64,000 bases of DNA from Leguminivora glycinivorella (Eukaryota > Arthropoda > Insecta > Lepidoptera > Tortricidae). Position 1 is the first letter of the stretch, and each line of letters opens with the position of its first letter. The notes beneath the pieces are model-generated. The model did no database searches. It was not told where the DNA came from and saw nothing but the letters and a program-made list of their open reading frames with translations. A program made the translations under genes and the position numbers. Shown one piece after another: positions 1-12,516 of the stretch. The stretch is from the NCBI RefSeq assembly GCF_023078275.1, contig NC_062977.1, positions 7,461,118 to 7,525,117 on the forward strand. Reading direction: 5' to 3'.

Positions 1-1288
1 TTAACTATATCATGCTCATATTTTCTTTAGGTACACATCAGTACGAAATAGTTTTTTTTTTCAAAATTACTAATCCTTTTTAAGTTGTTACAATCTTTCT
101 ATTTAGCGTGTTACTGAGAACTAAATATCTAGTTGCGTCTTTAGTTAAACAATCAGGTATTGAAATAGCGTAATATAATATCCTTAAATATGTTTCCAGA
201 GATAAATAGAACGTTGAAGGGGTATACAGGTGTGTTGAATCCAACTGATCCCCTCGCCCTGGGGAGTCAGAAAGAAATATCGTAAAAACTCGTGAATATT
301 GCAAACAATTCGTGAAGTTGTAAGTACCTGAACATTTTTCTCTTTCAAGTATTCGCGTGGAGTTTTGGGGCTACATTTTGTATCTAAATGCGAGATAAGG
401 GCGTACTTGAGAGCGTGATGCACTAACGAAGGAAAAAATGAAGCTCTCCAAGCCTCTCCACTTGAAAGAGGGCACCGTCTCTCAATAGCTCCGAATATAT
501 ATATTTAAAAAATATATATGATCACTTTGTGAATGTTTATTTAATCAAAATTCTGAGTAAAAAGTTTATTAAAATTCGCTTTTGACAGAAATATCAAATT
601 TCAGAAAACAGTCTTTCTAATTCCGTCAACGATGGTGATTATTGATTTAATTTTTTTAGGCCGCTTTGATAGATATTTTTACACTCTCGATTTTATTTGA
701 ATTCCACTAAAAAATAATAATATTGTAATTAATCCTAGGGATAAGGTAAAGGTAATTTACATTATACAAATAGTAACTATAAAAATATTTTTGGACCTAT
801 GCTACTCAAAAATATTTAACACAGGTTCTCTGCTTTACCAATAGTTGCTATAGAGGATGGCAAATCACTAACCTATTTTGTTACGGATAAAGACCCATCG
901 CGTCGTAAACTTTAATGCAGTGCACAACATCGCAATGCAAAAGAATTTCCACAGATGTCGCTGGTGTCACCGGCGTCATAAAGGAGGAATATGTTTACAA
1001 GCCGGTAGCTCGTCAGCAAATCCAGCGTTGCGGGGGCGTCTTACAAATTGTCGCACCCGCGGCTACGCTGTGTTATGAAAACTTGCCACAGGTAAAGAGA
1101 GCTCCGGCAAACAATTTGCGGCGTTTACACACTGAATAAATATACTTGGTTACGTGTTTACTATAACCCAAAGTTGGAGATGGCGATGTCAGTAATTCTG
1201 ATGTAAAAATATATCATTTTGGAATAATCAATGCCTGTATATCAATATAGTATTTGCCAACGTACCTACTATTCTTCTGAGTTTTACA
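1..1288. other. AT-rich stretch with one exon-like island
   Basis: This stretch is mostly unique, AT-rich DNA. The only notable part is a GC-richer island at about 878-1140, described separately as a candidate exon. I see no repeat, RNA gene or recognisable coding domain elsewhere in it. Confidence 0.4.
955..1091 (+). other. candidate exon, unknown product
   Basis: A 137-bp GC-richer island sits between an acceptor-like TTTCCACAG and a donor-like CAG|GTAAAG. One forward frame is open across it: a GAT codon spans the upstream junction, the last codon CAG ends exactly at the donor, and the peptide includes VIKEEYVYKPVARQQ. A second forward frame is also open, so openness alone is weak evidence. 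I recognise no domain. The splice sites and base composition suggest an exon, but chance or an old repeat is equally possible without transcripts or a homologue. Confidence 0.2.
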
Positions 1289-1368
1289 TAGTAACTTATT
1301 AGTATTAGCTAAATAAAGCGTAGCGCATTTGTCGTTTTGCGGGCAAGTGAAGAATCTGTTACGTTAGT

Positions 1369-1606
1369 CATCATCATCCTCCTTGCGTTATCCCGGCATT
1401 TGCCGTGGCAAAGGCCCAGGCCCAGCTCCCATGAGCAATGGCTCATGGGAGCCTGGTGTCCGTTTTGACAACTAATCCCAAGATTTGGCGTAGGCACTAG
1501 TTTTACAAAAGCGACTGCCATCTGACCTTCCAACCCGAAGGGTAACTAGGCCTTATTGGAATTAGTCCGGTTTCCTCACGATGTTTTCCTTCACTGTTAC
1601 TTGTTT
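1369..1606 (-). mobile_element. SINE, family A (copy 1), 5'-truncated
   Basis: Read on the minus strand, this matches the body of four other copies in the window: GTGAGGAAACCGGACTAATT, then GGGTTGGAAGGTCAGATGGC, then the 3' end near GATAACGCAAGGAGGATGAT. The tRNA-like head is missing. A 14-bp direct repeat TCTGTTACGTTAGT flanks it at 1355-1368 and 1607-1620, as expected from target-primed insertion. The flanking DNA is itself a repeat shared with the copy near 33.8 kb. A wider 13-bp direct repeat, TAGTAACTTATTA, lies at 1289-1301 and 1617-1629. Confidence 0.85.
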
Positions 1607-1629
1607 TCTGTTACGTTAGTAACTTATTA

Positions 1630-4600
1630 ATAATCTGTGCTTAATTTATATATGTGAGAACGCAAAATAGTAGTTAAAACGTTCATAATATTAGCAAAAT
1701 GAAAATCTTGAATATTCGACACAGACACTAAATCAAGTCACTAAATTCCTACAACCATTTTCAACAACACGCAAACCTTGATAATGTGGAAAATTTATAC
1801 ATTCGCGGTCCCAGCACGGTTATTATTTATCTTTATTGTATTGTAATAGCTTTTTACAAATAAAGCGGAACGTCCTACACGCATACGTCTATTTTAATCG
1901 GCCCCCGAGGAGCGGTAATGACGACTCAATTAAAGTAATCCACCGTAAAGCGTTTACTGTAATAGGTCCGTTTAGTACAAATGGCGTCTTCAGTAAATAT
2001 TATAAACAGTTATTGGCGATTCCTTGTATTTATGTAAATAATTATTTTCTCCTTAATTGCTCAGTCGAGCGGCTCGCATTTCACCACTAATGAACACAAA
2101 TGTAATGGATATTTCTACAAGGTACCATAGTGGAGAAAAGATGTTGTGTCCGACCAAACGAAGCCAATTTTGATCTATTATGGACCTGCGTAGGCTTAAT
2201 TTTCATTTAGCGGAAGAATGGAAAGTTGAATAATTACTCGTAATTGCTATGGACGAAAACGTACGGATAAATGTCGATTTATGCGTGCTTTATAATTATG
2301 GCAATAATTTCAGCAATCCAAGAACTGAAATGGCTTGGGAGCTATTTCCGGAACAAATGTGTACTTATTTAGTTGACGGTAATGTTCGTTTGAGAATACG
2401 GTAACTTAAAGTCGCGTTTCCTGCAGGTTAGCGTCTAATTATTAATCATAGCGTTATCAGCTAATAAACTAGGTAAAAACCGAGTTTATGGGGCAGTGAA
2501 GAAGGCCTATAATTGCGGGTAGAGGTGATACCTGATACGTCGGCGTCAGTGATTTGTTGAAACTTTAATTACAGTGGTTGTAAGTAAATAATTGATGGGG
2601 TCGGGTTTTATCGTTGATCTGAAGTTGCGTTGTGGGGCAGCGGTGCGTAATGTAGTCACGTAGTAGAATCGAGTAGTGAACGGAGATTGGTCGGAACTCC
2701 GGGTCATAAATGTGGTCAGCTTAAAAGTTCACTATAGTTCAACAAAACTAGGAAGTACTTCTTTCACGAAGCTGGAAGCAATTACTCTTACTTCGTCGTA
2801 CAATTGAGTAAATGAAGTATTTTTTAAAGACATGTAGACATAAAATACGTTAGAAGAAAAAATAATGATGTAGGTACTCACATCAAAATAAAATTAGTTT
2901 TATTACAATTATGCTTATTATCGTAGCTAAGAGATTCAAATTTACAACATTAAGAAATTAAATAACAAAGCTTAAAATAAGATATATAAGTAATAACAAG
3001 TTTGATTAAATAATCCAATTGAAAAATAACGACAAACCTCGAAGCGACTTGTTAAAGAGAGACTTGTTATATTAGTTCTTACCTAAGTAGTAAATTAAAT
3101 TAAATCGCTAAGTATAAGCTCCATTATGTCTGTGTAGCACGCTGTTGATAATTACCGTGAGTCGAGTGGCAGAAATAGATCTCATATTACATGTATACAC
3201 GCACAAATATATATACTGTCTAGAACTAGAAAGAAAATATCAGTGAATCCAACTCCGCTTCAAGATTTCTGGTGGTATCCTCTGTTAAATGCCTAAGTAG
3301 GTCTTACTGTAACATAGTGTCATGTTCATATAAATATTTTATATGTTTTTATTAAGATTGTCAAAAAGGTGTAGACTAAAATATGGACTAGCTTGATCAA
3401 GCAAGCAATAGCAAACCAACGCAGATATTGGACCAGTCCTGTTTCAGATTATCTGTCTACGTTTACATCACTTTTAATAAATACACATGCACATGCTTTT
3501 AATAAATGCGCATGTGACACTGTTTGAGTTGCAGGCGTCCATAGGTTACGGTGACCGCTTTACATCAGGCGGACCGTATACTTGTTTGCCACCGACGTAG
3601 TATAAAAAAAAAAAGAAAAAAAAAATATGTAGACGCACTAAGTACTTCTTGGCCTAGTTATATCAAACGACAGTCGGCGCTAACTCTCAGCTTAGTTTTA
3701 TCAAACGTGCGTCCAAAACAGCTGCACTTCCTAGTTAAACTTTGTAAATGCTAAGGCTAAGTCCTTTTATCTTTGAATTTATTCAGCCTTTAAAACTTTT
3801 CTAAGACTCGAAAGCGATTAAGGAACTGGCAGTCGCGCGCAAGATCCTGATTATTCTAAAGTGTGAGTCGTAGAATTTTTAAAAAGCTCACGGTGCGCCG
3901 CGTTGGGTAAATAGTTCTGTTGTAATCTTGCACTGCTGTTCTTAAGCTCGAGTATGCAATATCTAAAGTTAAAGAGTTTTAGATATGTTACAAAATGAAG
4001 ACGAATAGGGATAAAGTTGATAAAGTACCTACTTATAAAGCTGATGCGAAAAGTTCAAGTCAAAAGGAATACCGCAAAAGGTTTCAGGTGCTTGTTTTTG
4101 TTGGCGCTTCAAGATTTAAATCAATAACAGCCATAAATGCAACGTGCCGCGAATCTTTCGGGAGATCGTTTCCTTAACTCCACGACGCAATGGGATCTAA
4201 GCTGTCACACCGCGCGCCACCTTTACACAACTTTTGAACTCCTAATGGTTGTAACATTGTCGGAGTTCAAAAAAGCAATTTCGTGCTTGCCGGTCTAAGG
4301 TTTATGTTAATGCCGTTGTGTCCCGTCTATAGCTTTGTTTAAAATTGTGCAATATTTGTTTGGAAACTGCGCCCGTGGTTTTCAGGTGCCTTACACAATG
4401 GCGGTGGAATTTAGTTCGAGAATCTTTGTTTGGATAACGGATACAGGTTGAAATAGTGGCCGGAGTATTTTCAAAAGTGGTAACTGATTTTCACTTGTGT
4501 ATTTTTATTTACTCGTATTTTGTAGTTTAAGTTTTGCGGTACGTCGCACGTGGTGAGCGCGCGAGGTGGAAGCCGGAATGATGTTGTACAAGTGAGCAAG

Positions 4601-5025
4601 CGGTAACAATAATGTAATACAGATATAGCCTGCGGGAGCGTTGGGCGGACGACGGTGGATTCCGGCCCCGCTCGGCTTATCACCGCTGATAACGCGCGCT
4701 ACATACCTAACTTTCTACCGATATAAGGACGGTATTTATCTTGTGGATTTTCTATCATAATTGCGAAAAATAATGTTGTATTATATTTATTATTATTTAT
4801 TTTCTTCAGACACAATAGTTACATTGATATTACAGTTTAAAAATACCGCCAAACTGCAAAACAGTTTGTTGGCAGTTAGTTATGTTTGCTCTTGACTGAT
4901 TACTGAGTAGGTACAAGTTGTGTCAAGTTATACATAATATCATGCAATGTTTAAATCATCATTATTAGCTATAATAACTAAGCATGCAAAGTTAATTGTT
5001 TAAATTAAATTAATATGGTTCTGTT
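1630..5025. other. unique AT-rich DNA
   Basis: No coding domain, RNA gene or repeat shared with the rest of the window was found. Simple A-rich runs occur near 3600-3625. A GC-richer patch at about 4550-4700 has no recognisable motif. Open frames here are short and without known domains. Confidence 0.4.
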
Positions 5026-5029
5026 ATAG

Positions 5030-5293
5030 GGGCATTTTCAGAATTTGGGTCCTCCCAATTAGCGTAAGTTGTTAACAAAAATTAACTCGCTGTCAGTTTT
5101 GCGACGACAATTTAGCATAAAATCTGTCAAAAAATGAACTTTTTTCACATTCTGAACCCAGATTATCTATTAAAGTTTATGTAATTAACACAATATTACA
5201 AATTTCATGCTTAACTTTCGTAACAAAACTAACAGTGAGTAAATTTTTGTTAATGACTTACGCTAATGGGGGGTCCAAATTCTAAAAATGCCC
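5030..5293. mobile_element. short TIR element, GGGCATTTT family (copy 1)
   Basis: The 264-bp element begins GGGCATTTTCAGAATTTGGG and ends with its near inverse AAATTCTAAAAATGCCC. Imperfect inverted similarity continues inward, including AGCGTAAGTTGTTAACAAAA near the left end. It has no coding capacity. A 4-bp duplication ATAG lies on both sides (5026-5029 and 5294-5297). Copies also lie at 26.5, 47.2 and 51.1 kb. The 4-bp duplication excludes the TA, TTAA and TWA superfamilies, but I cannot assign a superfamily further. Confidence 0.85.
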
Positions 5294-5297
5294 ATAG

Positions 5298-6043
5298 TAC
5301 ACAGGTATTTTAATTGAAAAACAAATACATCATGGTTGAATTTTGCTTAAATAATGACCGCACCAACTTAGAATTTATTGCGTACCTATAATAGAATAAT
5401 AAATAAATATAGCACTTAGAGCTGTTTACGCAATTACAGTTCTGAGGTTGTAGTTGTAACTAAATTTGGCAGCAAAAATAGAATAAAAACCTACGCTATT
5501 TCGTGAGAACACACTGAGGGCTTTATCAAAACTAACGTTTCTTGAGATAAAACAAAGCCTGTATGTATCGGCAAGCAACTTGAATGTAGCATCATTAACC
5601 GTACCTAATACTCGTCCGTGCATTGTTATCTTCGTAATAACAGCCCTTATAAGACCACTCAGCGTGAACCCCTACATTCGCCATAGCTTATCGTCTCATC
5701 TTATTACGAACTGATCCCCTTTTTATATACCACAGACCGGGAATACCCGCTTATTTCCGAAATTAGTTCCCAACTACAGCGTTATTGAAACTTGTACACG
5801 GCTCGATTGGTCCAATTTGTGTAATATTACATAAGTTCTTGATTAAATTTAATAAAACCAAGACGGTTAGCTAATTGCGCGCGCGAAGTTTGGGTAACGA
5901 TGGTTCGATTCGGCGCGATCGCGGCATTTCCGATTCTTGATTTGACGACATTCGGTGCATGAGGATTAGAGACGGCATAAGAAACTTATAAGACGTTCAC
6001 GCATTAGCGAACCATTAGGTTCTGCTACTTAATTTTTACATTT
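5298..6043. other. unique DNA, nothing recognised
   Basis: AT-rich sequence with a GC-richer patch around 5870-5960. No gene or repeat could be supported. Confidence 0.35.
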
Positions 6044-6060
6044 ATTACACTCTTCTGACT

Positions 6061-6358
6061 ATAGAGCTTGCGACTTTCAATCCGGAGCTCGCGGGTTCTA
6101 TCCCCGGCTCGTACCAATGAGTTTATTGGGACTTATGTGCGAAATGTCATTTGATATTTGCCAGTCGCTTTTCGGTGAAGGGAAACATCGTGAGGAAACC
6201 GGACTAATCCCAATAAGGCCTAGTTACCCTTCGGGTTGGAAGGTCAGATGGCAGTCGCTTTCGTAAAACTAGTGCCTACGCTAAATCTTGAGATTAGTTG
6301 TCAAAGACCCCAGGCTCCCATGAGCCGTGGCAAATGCCGGGATAACGCATGGAGGATG
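6061..6358 (+). mobile_element. SINE, family A (copy 2) with 17-bp target duplication
   Basis: The element begins inside the tRNA-like head, so the A box is lost. A B-box-like segment, GCGGGTTCTATCCCCGGCTC, is followed by the family body (GTGAGGAAACCGGACTAATC, CTTCGGGTTGGAAGGTCAGA) and the 3' end GATAACGCATGGAGGATG. A perfect 17-bp repeat ATTACACTCTTCTGACT flanks it at 6044-6060 and 6359-6375, which fixes both ends. It is non-autonomous and would need a LINE reverse transcriptase. Confidence 0.92.
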
Positions 6359-6921
6359 ATTACACTCTTCTGACTCATGTTGTTTGACCATAGTTGTTAT
6401 CTGGTTTTGAACTTAATAGATTTTTATCATCCTTAAATGAATCGTTACGTGAAAATAAACAGTGATGATGATACTATAATTTTGACTTATCTGCGGAGCA
6501 TTAAAAGTCCTAGTGAATGAGTCAATAGTTCCATAGATATAATATAACCGACACTATTATTTACTTTCAGACGTATAACCAACTGGAAAAGTTATTATAT
6601 ATTCATAGATTTCAAACCAAAAAGCATAATGCTTATTTGCTCTAGGTTAAAATAGAAACTTTCATGCTTGGGGATAAGCCAAAGGCGTTATGATTATGCA
6701 GATTAAGTTGCGCCGTGTGCTTTCAGTTTTGTCACTGAACCACGATTGAGATGAAGATGATTTAAATAAAGTTTCAAACAATTTAGAATATTTCTAATCA
6801 AATATTTTCAAATATAAATTAAAGCTAAAGTTTTGATTATTTTACGTATGGATAAGTACCGATAGGTAAGTACCGGTTTTGCACTTCGTTTTATAAATAA
6901 TATAAAATATAAATATAAATA

Positions 6922-7160
6922 TTGGGGACACCTTACACAGATCAACTTAGCCCCAAACTAAGCAAAGCTTGTACTATGGGTGCTAAGCGACGATATACAT
7001 ACTTAAATAGATAAATACATACTTATATACATAGAAAACATCCATGACTCAGAAACAAATATCTGTGCTCATTACACAAATAAATGCCCTTACCGGGATT
7101 CGAACCCAAGACCGCGGCTCAGCAGGCAGGGTCACTACCGACTGAGCCATACCGGTCGTC
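6922..7160 (-). mobile_element. tRNA-derived SINE, family B (copy 1)
   Basis: Read on the minus strand, it begins GACGACCGGTATGGCTCAGT (A-box region) and has a B-box GGTTCGAATCCCGG. A body containing GGGCATTTATTTGTGTAATG follows, then a tail ending near AAGTTGATCTGTGTAAGGTG. This layout is that of lepidopteran tRNA-derived SINEs. The A/T-rich run at 6897-6921 is its 3' tail. Confidence 0.88.
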
Positions 7161-7186
7161 TTATTTTAGTTAGTTTTATTCTTGTA

Positions 7187-7400
7187 CAGTCACCTGCAAT
7201 AAGGCAATCGACACATCTGTCACCTGCAATAACATGTTACTAACTAACATAGTTTGAAAGCCTGCAAAATTTTATTTTAATAACATGTTACTGTTTGAAA
7301 GCCGCAAAAGTATGTGACACGCTTTTATGGATCCTTAAATAAGATCGTGTCAGATATTATTGCGGCCTTCGAAGTGTAATAATGCTATTGCAAGTGACTG
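7187..7400. mobile_element. TA-flanked TIR element
   Basis: The ends are CAGTCACCTGCAATAA and TATTGCAAGTGACTG, bounded by TA at 7185-7186 and 7401-7402. The interior has short internal duplications of ACAGTCACCTGCAATAA and ATAACATGTTACT. TA target sites and CAGT ends fit Tc1/mariner-like non-autonomous elements. It has no coding capacity. Confidence 0.7.
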
Positions 7401-7402
7401 TA

Positions 7403-8826
7403 CTTACCAACCAACCAACCAATGACCAGCCCTGACTATCGGGTATATACTGAGCCGGGCCTTTATACTGAGTCGGGACCACACGTGTTTTAATTTCTTT
7501 TATTTGCTATTTCTGTTTTTTTTTTACTTGTGTATTTTTGTAGTTATCACGAATAAATAATTGATTGATTGATCGATTGTACTCATTTATGCACATCAAA
7601 CATTTAACAATATTCAAAAGTATCTGCATCAGATCCAGCGAAATACGATCTCACCCTCTTTTAATTAAAACAATGAAAAAAATATTCCAAAATCGACCAA
7701 CCCGATTCCGACAATTCCATTCGCGCGAGTCACCTAAGCCCAACAAAAGATCCGTTTTCCATTTTAATTCTATGTCACGTTTGCGATTGAATCATTTGGG
7801 AAATGTGGGACCGAAAATGAGAAAGCCCAGCGAGTGGATGAAATGGTACTTGCGTAAATGAGATTTATCAACGCGGTAGATTTGGCAGAAGATTGCCCGT
7901 TTTAATTGCCGCACGATGTTCTCCGCAACCTTCGGAGTTCGCAAACTTATTACTGCAACAGTCGCACGACACTTAACTGTTCGGCCGATTCCGGTTTCGC
8001 TCGGATTAATATTTCTACGAGCAATTATTAGGGCTGCCACAACTTAAGGTATTTTTAGTAAAGGTACTATAATTATTACTTGATTTTTGATAACCCCAAA
8101 TGATCGAAACGGATAGTGCGGATTTGATGATCCACTATCAGATATATACCTTGACATTCATTTATGATTACTTTTTAGATTAATTTTTCTAATTATTTAG
8201 GTACCTATGTTCTTACACTTGACGATCATAATAATATGAAGTCTTGTAGACTGTAAATAGATTATGAAAGAAATAAATGTAATCAAATCAATAATCATTA
8301 GAACAGGACTACAATAATATGACCCAATACCGCAGAAAAAAAACCCTTTTCATTACGGAGTACTATTATTGCTACGATTCCTTAAATATCATGTTTTGTG
8401 TTTCACCGCTAGTTACTATAAAGTGTATTTAATATTCTCCAACTGAAGCAATTAAATCACTTCATACTGGCGCCTGGGGATCAGAGCACTATCATGTTAA
8501 TATCAGTTTAAAACACGTTGGCAACATTCGCCCCGTACCTACACGTAAGTCTGAAACTAACACGGATAGGAACACGGTGCGGTTGTTGCTTATTAAACTT
8601 CGCTCCACCTTCTAGTAATAATCTACATGCGTTTATTCTACCCGATGCTATTAAACAATTAATTAAATTGCTCGTCTTACTTATATAGGCTATTAGGTCA
8701 TATTTTTATATAACCATTAAGAAAACTGTTTGATTAAACAAGTTTTAAATACATGCAAGTGATATTGTAGAGGCTAAAATACAATAAAACTTTCTTTATA
8801 AATAAAAAATATTACACGACATTTTA
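7403..8826. other. unique DNA with a GATT microsatellite
   Basis: A short GATT run lies at about 7560-7578 after a T-rich tract, resembling an old retroposon tail. The forward frame at 7565-7861 (98 codons) has no recognisable domain. The rest is AT-rich with nothing else supported. Confidence 0.35.
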
Positions 8827-9080
8827 CACAAATTGACCGAGTCCCACGGTAAGCTCAAGAAAACATGTCTTGTACTCAAAAAAATATACCTCTATAGTAT
8901 AACATAAATACATTTATATGCACATAAATACTTGTATACATAGAAAGCAGCCATGACTCAGGAACAAATATCTGTATTTGTTACACAAATATATGACCGT
9001 ACCGGAATTCGAATCCAGGACCAATAGGACCATTAGGCTTAGGAGGCAAACTCACTATGTTCTAGGCTATAACAGTCGTC
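8827..9080 (-). mobile_element. tRNA-derived SINE, family B (copy 2), decayed
   Basis: On the minus strand it starts GACGACTGTTATAGCC, keeps a B-box-like GGATTCGAATTCCGG and the family body, and ends with the alternative tail CTTACCGTGGGACTCGGTCA. That tail is shared with the copies at 21.6 and 28.6 kb. Many substitutions mark it as old. Confidence 0.8.
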
Positions 9081-9783
9081 AAATTTAAGTTTTCATATAG
9101 TTATTTTAATTTTGTTAGACAAGTGTCTACACAAGATCCAATTAAACGTACAGTAGTAGATTCAAATAAAACTAAACTCATCAAGTTAATCCGTACACCA
9201 TGTTGAGCGACAGCGCATATAAATAGTTCTCTTACAGATGTTCATTAAAGCAGTTAAACAGTGGTTCCAGAAGCTGAACAAATTCCGCAAGCAAGTCAGC
9301 CCTGACTCCTGTCTAGACTACTACAACTTACACTGCAGAAACAAAGTGAACCAAACTTTAACTAAGACAACTTCTTTTACATACAATATTCTCGAGGACA
9401 CACTTTTGACTTTGCAAGTTTAGTAAACAAATCATACACCGCAAAGAATATCGTAACACTTTGTCTCAGATTGGAAACACCTTCAGACTTTAATCAAAAA
9501 TTCGTGGTCAATAATCAAAGAACGAAGGAAATAAGTCTTTTCGTCAACACAAAGGCCTAGTAGAAACTGGCAGACTGTGAAAACAGTAATGGATTCGAGC
9601 TTATGAAGCATTATTTTATCAATTAACGTTTCGGGAGCATAGAACGGGCCGTCGAAAAACCTCTCACCTCGAAAGGCAGAATCAGAACGGAAATAAAACC
9701 GGTATTAATTTAATTGAAACTCTTCATTAGTTTCAGTCGTGCAGTTGAGTGGGCAAACAAATAAAAATGTTTGATCTCACCAG

Positions 9784-9942
9784 TTATGCAATCGGAACGA
9801 TATTCGAATCGTAACAAACGGCCGAGCGCTTCGATGGTTATGGTTTTGCGGCGGGAGCTACTGCGAGTACCAACCGCTGTTTCCATTATGCAACTAACTT
9901 TTCCTGCGTCATTTGCTGAAAGGCAAAATACGCAAGCTGGAG
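9784..9942 (+). other. candidate 159-bp exon, unknown product
   Basis: An acceptor-like TCTCACCAG precedes and a donor-like GGAG|GTAAGC follows a 159-bp segment with no stop in one forward frame (peptide includes MQSERYSNRNKRPSASMVM). The segment is clearly more GC-rich than its flanks. The minus strand is also open, with a possible donor GTGAGA, so direction is unsure. I recognise no domain. It could be a real internal exon, a conserved regulatory element or chance. Confidence 0.22.
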
Positions 9943-10138
9943 GTAAGCTGTTTATTCTACAGTCAGATTGTATCACTGACATCGAGTAATTATTAAGTAG
10001 AAATGAGGAAACTCGATATTAAATAAATATGATCATTTCAAATACTCATTCTTTGGAAACCCTAAGGGCTAGGTGGGTTGTGACAAATTAACAGTAAATT
10101 ACTCTTATATTCATCAATTTACGAAAGACGACGGATTT

Positions 10139-10404
10139 GACGACCGGTCTGGCTCAGTCGGTAGTGACCCTACCTGCTGAGTCGCGGTCCTGGGTTCCAA
10201 TCTCGTTAAGGGCATTTATTTGTGTGATGAGCACAGATATTTGTTCCTGAGTCATGTATGTTTTCTATGTAGGTATATAAGTATGTATTTATCTATTTGT
10301 TATCTATTGTTATTATGTATATCTTAGCACCCATAGTAAAAGCTTTGCTTAGTTTGGGGCTAAGTTGATCTGTTTAAGGTGTTCCCAATATTTATTTATT
10401 TATA
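10139..10404 (+). mobile_element. tRNA-derived SINE, family B (copy 3)
   Basis: The head reads GACGACCGGTCTGGCTCAGT with A-box TGGCTCAGTCGGTAGTG. The B-box is weakened (GGGTTCCAATCTCG). The body GGGCATTTATTTGTGTGATG and the tail GGGGCTAAGTTGATCTGTTT are well kept, followed by ATTTATTTATTTATAA. It is full length for the family, and its orientation is opposite to most copies here. Confidence 0.88.
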
Positions 10405-10580
10405 ATTTAATTTAAAGTGTTTGGTAGTTGTTGTCTTTATAACTTCATGTTATACAAATAAATCTAAGTATCTTCATCTCATCTTGTGGTGACTACTTGG
10501 AACTAATTGACGATAGGTTACTTTTTACTTTTTAATTTTATTTACCCCGTTATTCATAAACGTTCACTAAAGTTATCAAA

Positions 10581-10648
10581 CCGATAAAGTTCGTTTGTCC
10601 CTTTCCGACGCATTGGTGTGATAGAAAGGGACACACGAACTTTATCGG
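10581..10648. repeat. hairpin of a short TIR element
   Basis: Arms of 25 bp (10581-10605, starting CCGATAAAGTTCG, and 10624-10648) match with one mismatch around an 18-bp loop. Weaker inverted similarity extends outward (CGTTCACTAA and TTAGTGTG). It looks like the core of a non-autonomous DNA element. No target duplication was identified. Confidence 0.6.
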
Positions 10649-10659
10649 GGTTAGTGTGT

Positions 10660-12120
10660 AAAATTCCAATCAAAAATTGAAAATCGTGTATGAAAATATA
10701 ATTAAACGGAGGCAATCGTAACTAATTATCTTTTACGTCCGAAACATAATATTCGTAAGCCAATATTCATTTAGCACTTTTATCTGGATCGTTCGAAATG
10801 AATAGGCAGTTCTGCCCCCGTACGTTCTGTCCGTGTTCGATTTTATGCCACTGTTATTGTTTTCATACAAACACCTATTAAAGCTTTTGACCGACTACAA
10901 AAGCTGGCCTCCGCAAAAAAGGGGAAACGTATTTAGGTATTTTCGTGAAATGTAAAACGGTTTTCTCGATTTGCACTAAGCGGTATATTCGACGGCTTTT
11001 AAAAATGCGTGTGAATTTTCAACTTTTATGAAGGGTAAATTTAATTGTGAAACGGTAGACAATGGGGTCAAAGCGTTAAGCGGTGTTTGTTTTAATTACC
11101 ACTAAAAGGCTAAAGGCGTCCGAGATATTATGCGCTATTTAATGGCTAGTGAACAAATCCCTAGTGAAAAGTTTGCACTGAAATCATGAAAGCACTTTGA
11201 AATCTTAATAAAAATCATAATGTGTCACTAGACTGACTAGTTAACCGAAAATGAAGTTTAATTAATAATAATTCTCCTTGAAAAATGTTGGTGTGAGCGG
11301 CGCCTCTATATCTAACAATGTATTCCCTAATAAGCCGAGCGCGATCCGAAGAAGCGCCGGCATCCGTCAAGCGAACACTCGACTCGGTCGAGAGGCCTAC
11401 TGCGTTCGTTAGCGGCAGCGTGACGAACTGCTGTCCCACTCTGTCCCACTCCTCGGCTCTTTTCATTAGGAAGTAATTCAGAGTGGGCACTCTTCCGCTT
11501 CATTCCTCCACGTTTGTGTCTCGCAAGAGTGCCTCGTGGCCTCGCTGATTCAGGTAAGGCTTTTGTGACGAGATTAAAGAGAACACATTTCCTTAGTGGT
11601 GCAGCCGTGTTCTCGGAGCTATATTTGGAATTAAGGTTGCCTCGTTGTTAGTGTAGTTGGGAAGTTGATAACTTGCGTCGTATGTCTCCGGTGTCATTGT
11701 CGCGAGACACGCTCGACTTTCTTACTTGTTTTGGAGTCGTCTTAATTCAATAGTTTTGCCACAAATACGGTAGAAAAGGAAGGAAGATAATTACGAAATC
11801 AGAAGTTTCATTTTTCAATTTTTATTCAATGCAAATTTTAAATACTCGTACCTACTTCTACACCCTGTTTTTATTGAATTCCTTTAACTTTAAGGGATAA
11901 TTCTTTAGTTCAAATACAATCAATTTCTCTAACAAACTAACCTCTTAACTCTTACGGTTATCGAATTATTTAAAAAAAATCAATTACTGAACACGTGTGT
12001 GGTACCCCTTACCACTTCCTAATGTTATTTGTTTTGACATGTGCCATCAAACACTTGACAATGACTTTAATGTTATGATTAAGGTCCTCTCACACAAATT
12101 AATTCATTTATTGGAAAATT
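10660..12120. other. unique DNA with a GC-richer islet
   Basis: The part at 11280-11560 is GC-richer and ends with a donor-like CTGATTCAG|GTAAGG at about 11551, so it might hold a non-coding first exon. The minus-strand frame across it (91 codons) has no known domain. No repeat is seen. Confidence 0.3.
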
Positions 12121-12516
12121 AATTCATTTTTAGGGTTCCGTAGTCAACTAGGAACCCTTATAGTTTCGCCATGTCTGTCTGTCCGTCCGTCCGTCCGTCC
12201 GTCCGTCCGCGGATAATCTCAGTAACCGTCAGCACTAGAAAGCTGAAATTTGGTACCAATATGTATATCAATCACGCCAACAAAGTGCAAAAATAAAAAA
12301 TGGAAAAAAATGTTTTATTAGGGTACCCCCCCTACATGTAAAGTGGGGGCTGATATTTTTTTTCATTCCAACCCCAACGTGTGATATATTGTTGGATAGG
12401 TATTTAAAAATGAATAAGGGTTTACTAAGATTGTTTTTTGATAATATTAATATTTTCGGAAATAATCGCTCCTAAAGGAAAAAAAAGTGCGTCCCTTTTG
12501 CTGACTTTTGAACCAT

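Noticed and set aside
7081..7160. tRNA gene suggested by the B-box and A-box
   Set aside because: The head is followed by the family B SINE body and tail and recurs in five other copies; no complete cloverleaf was found.
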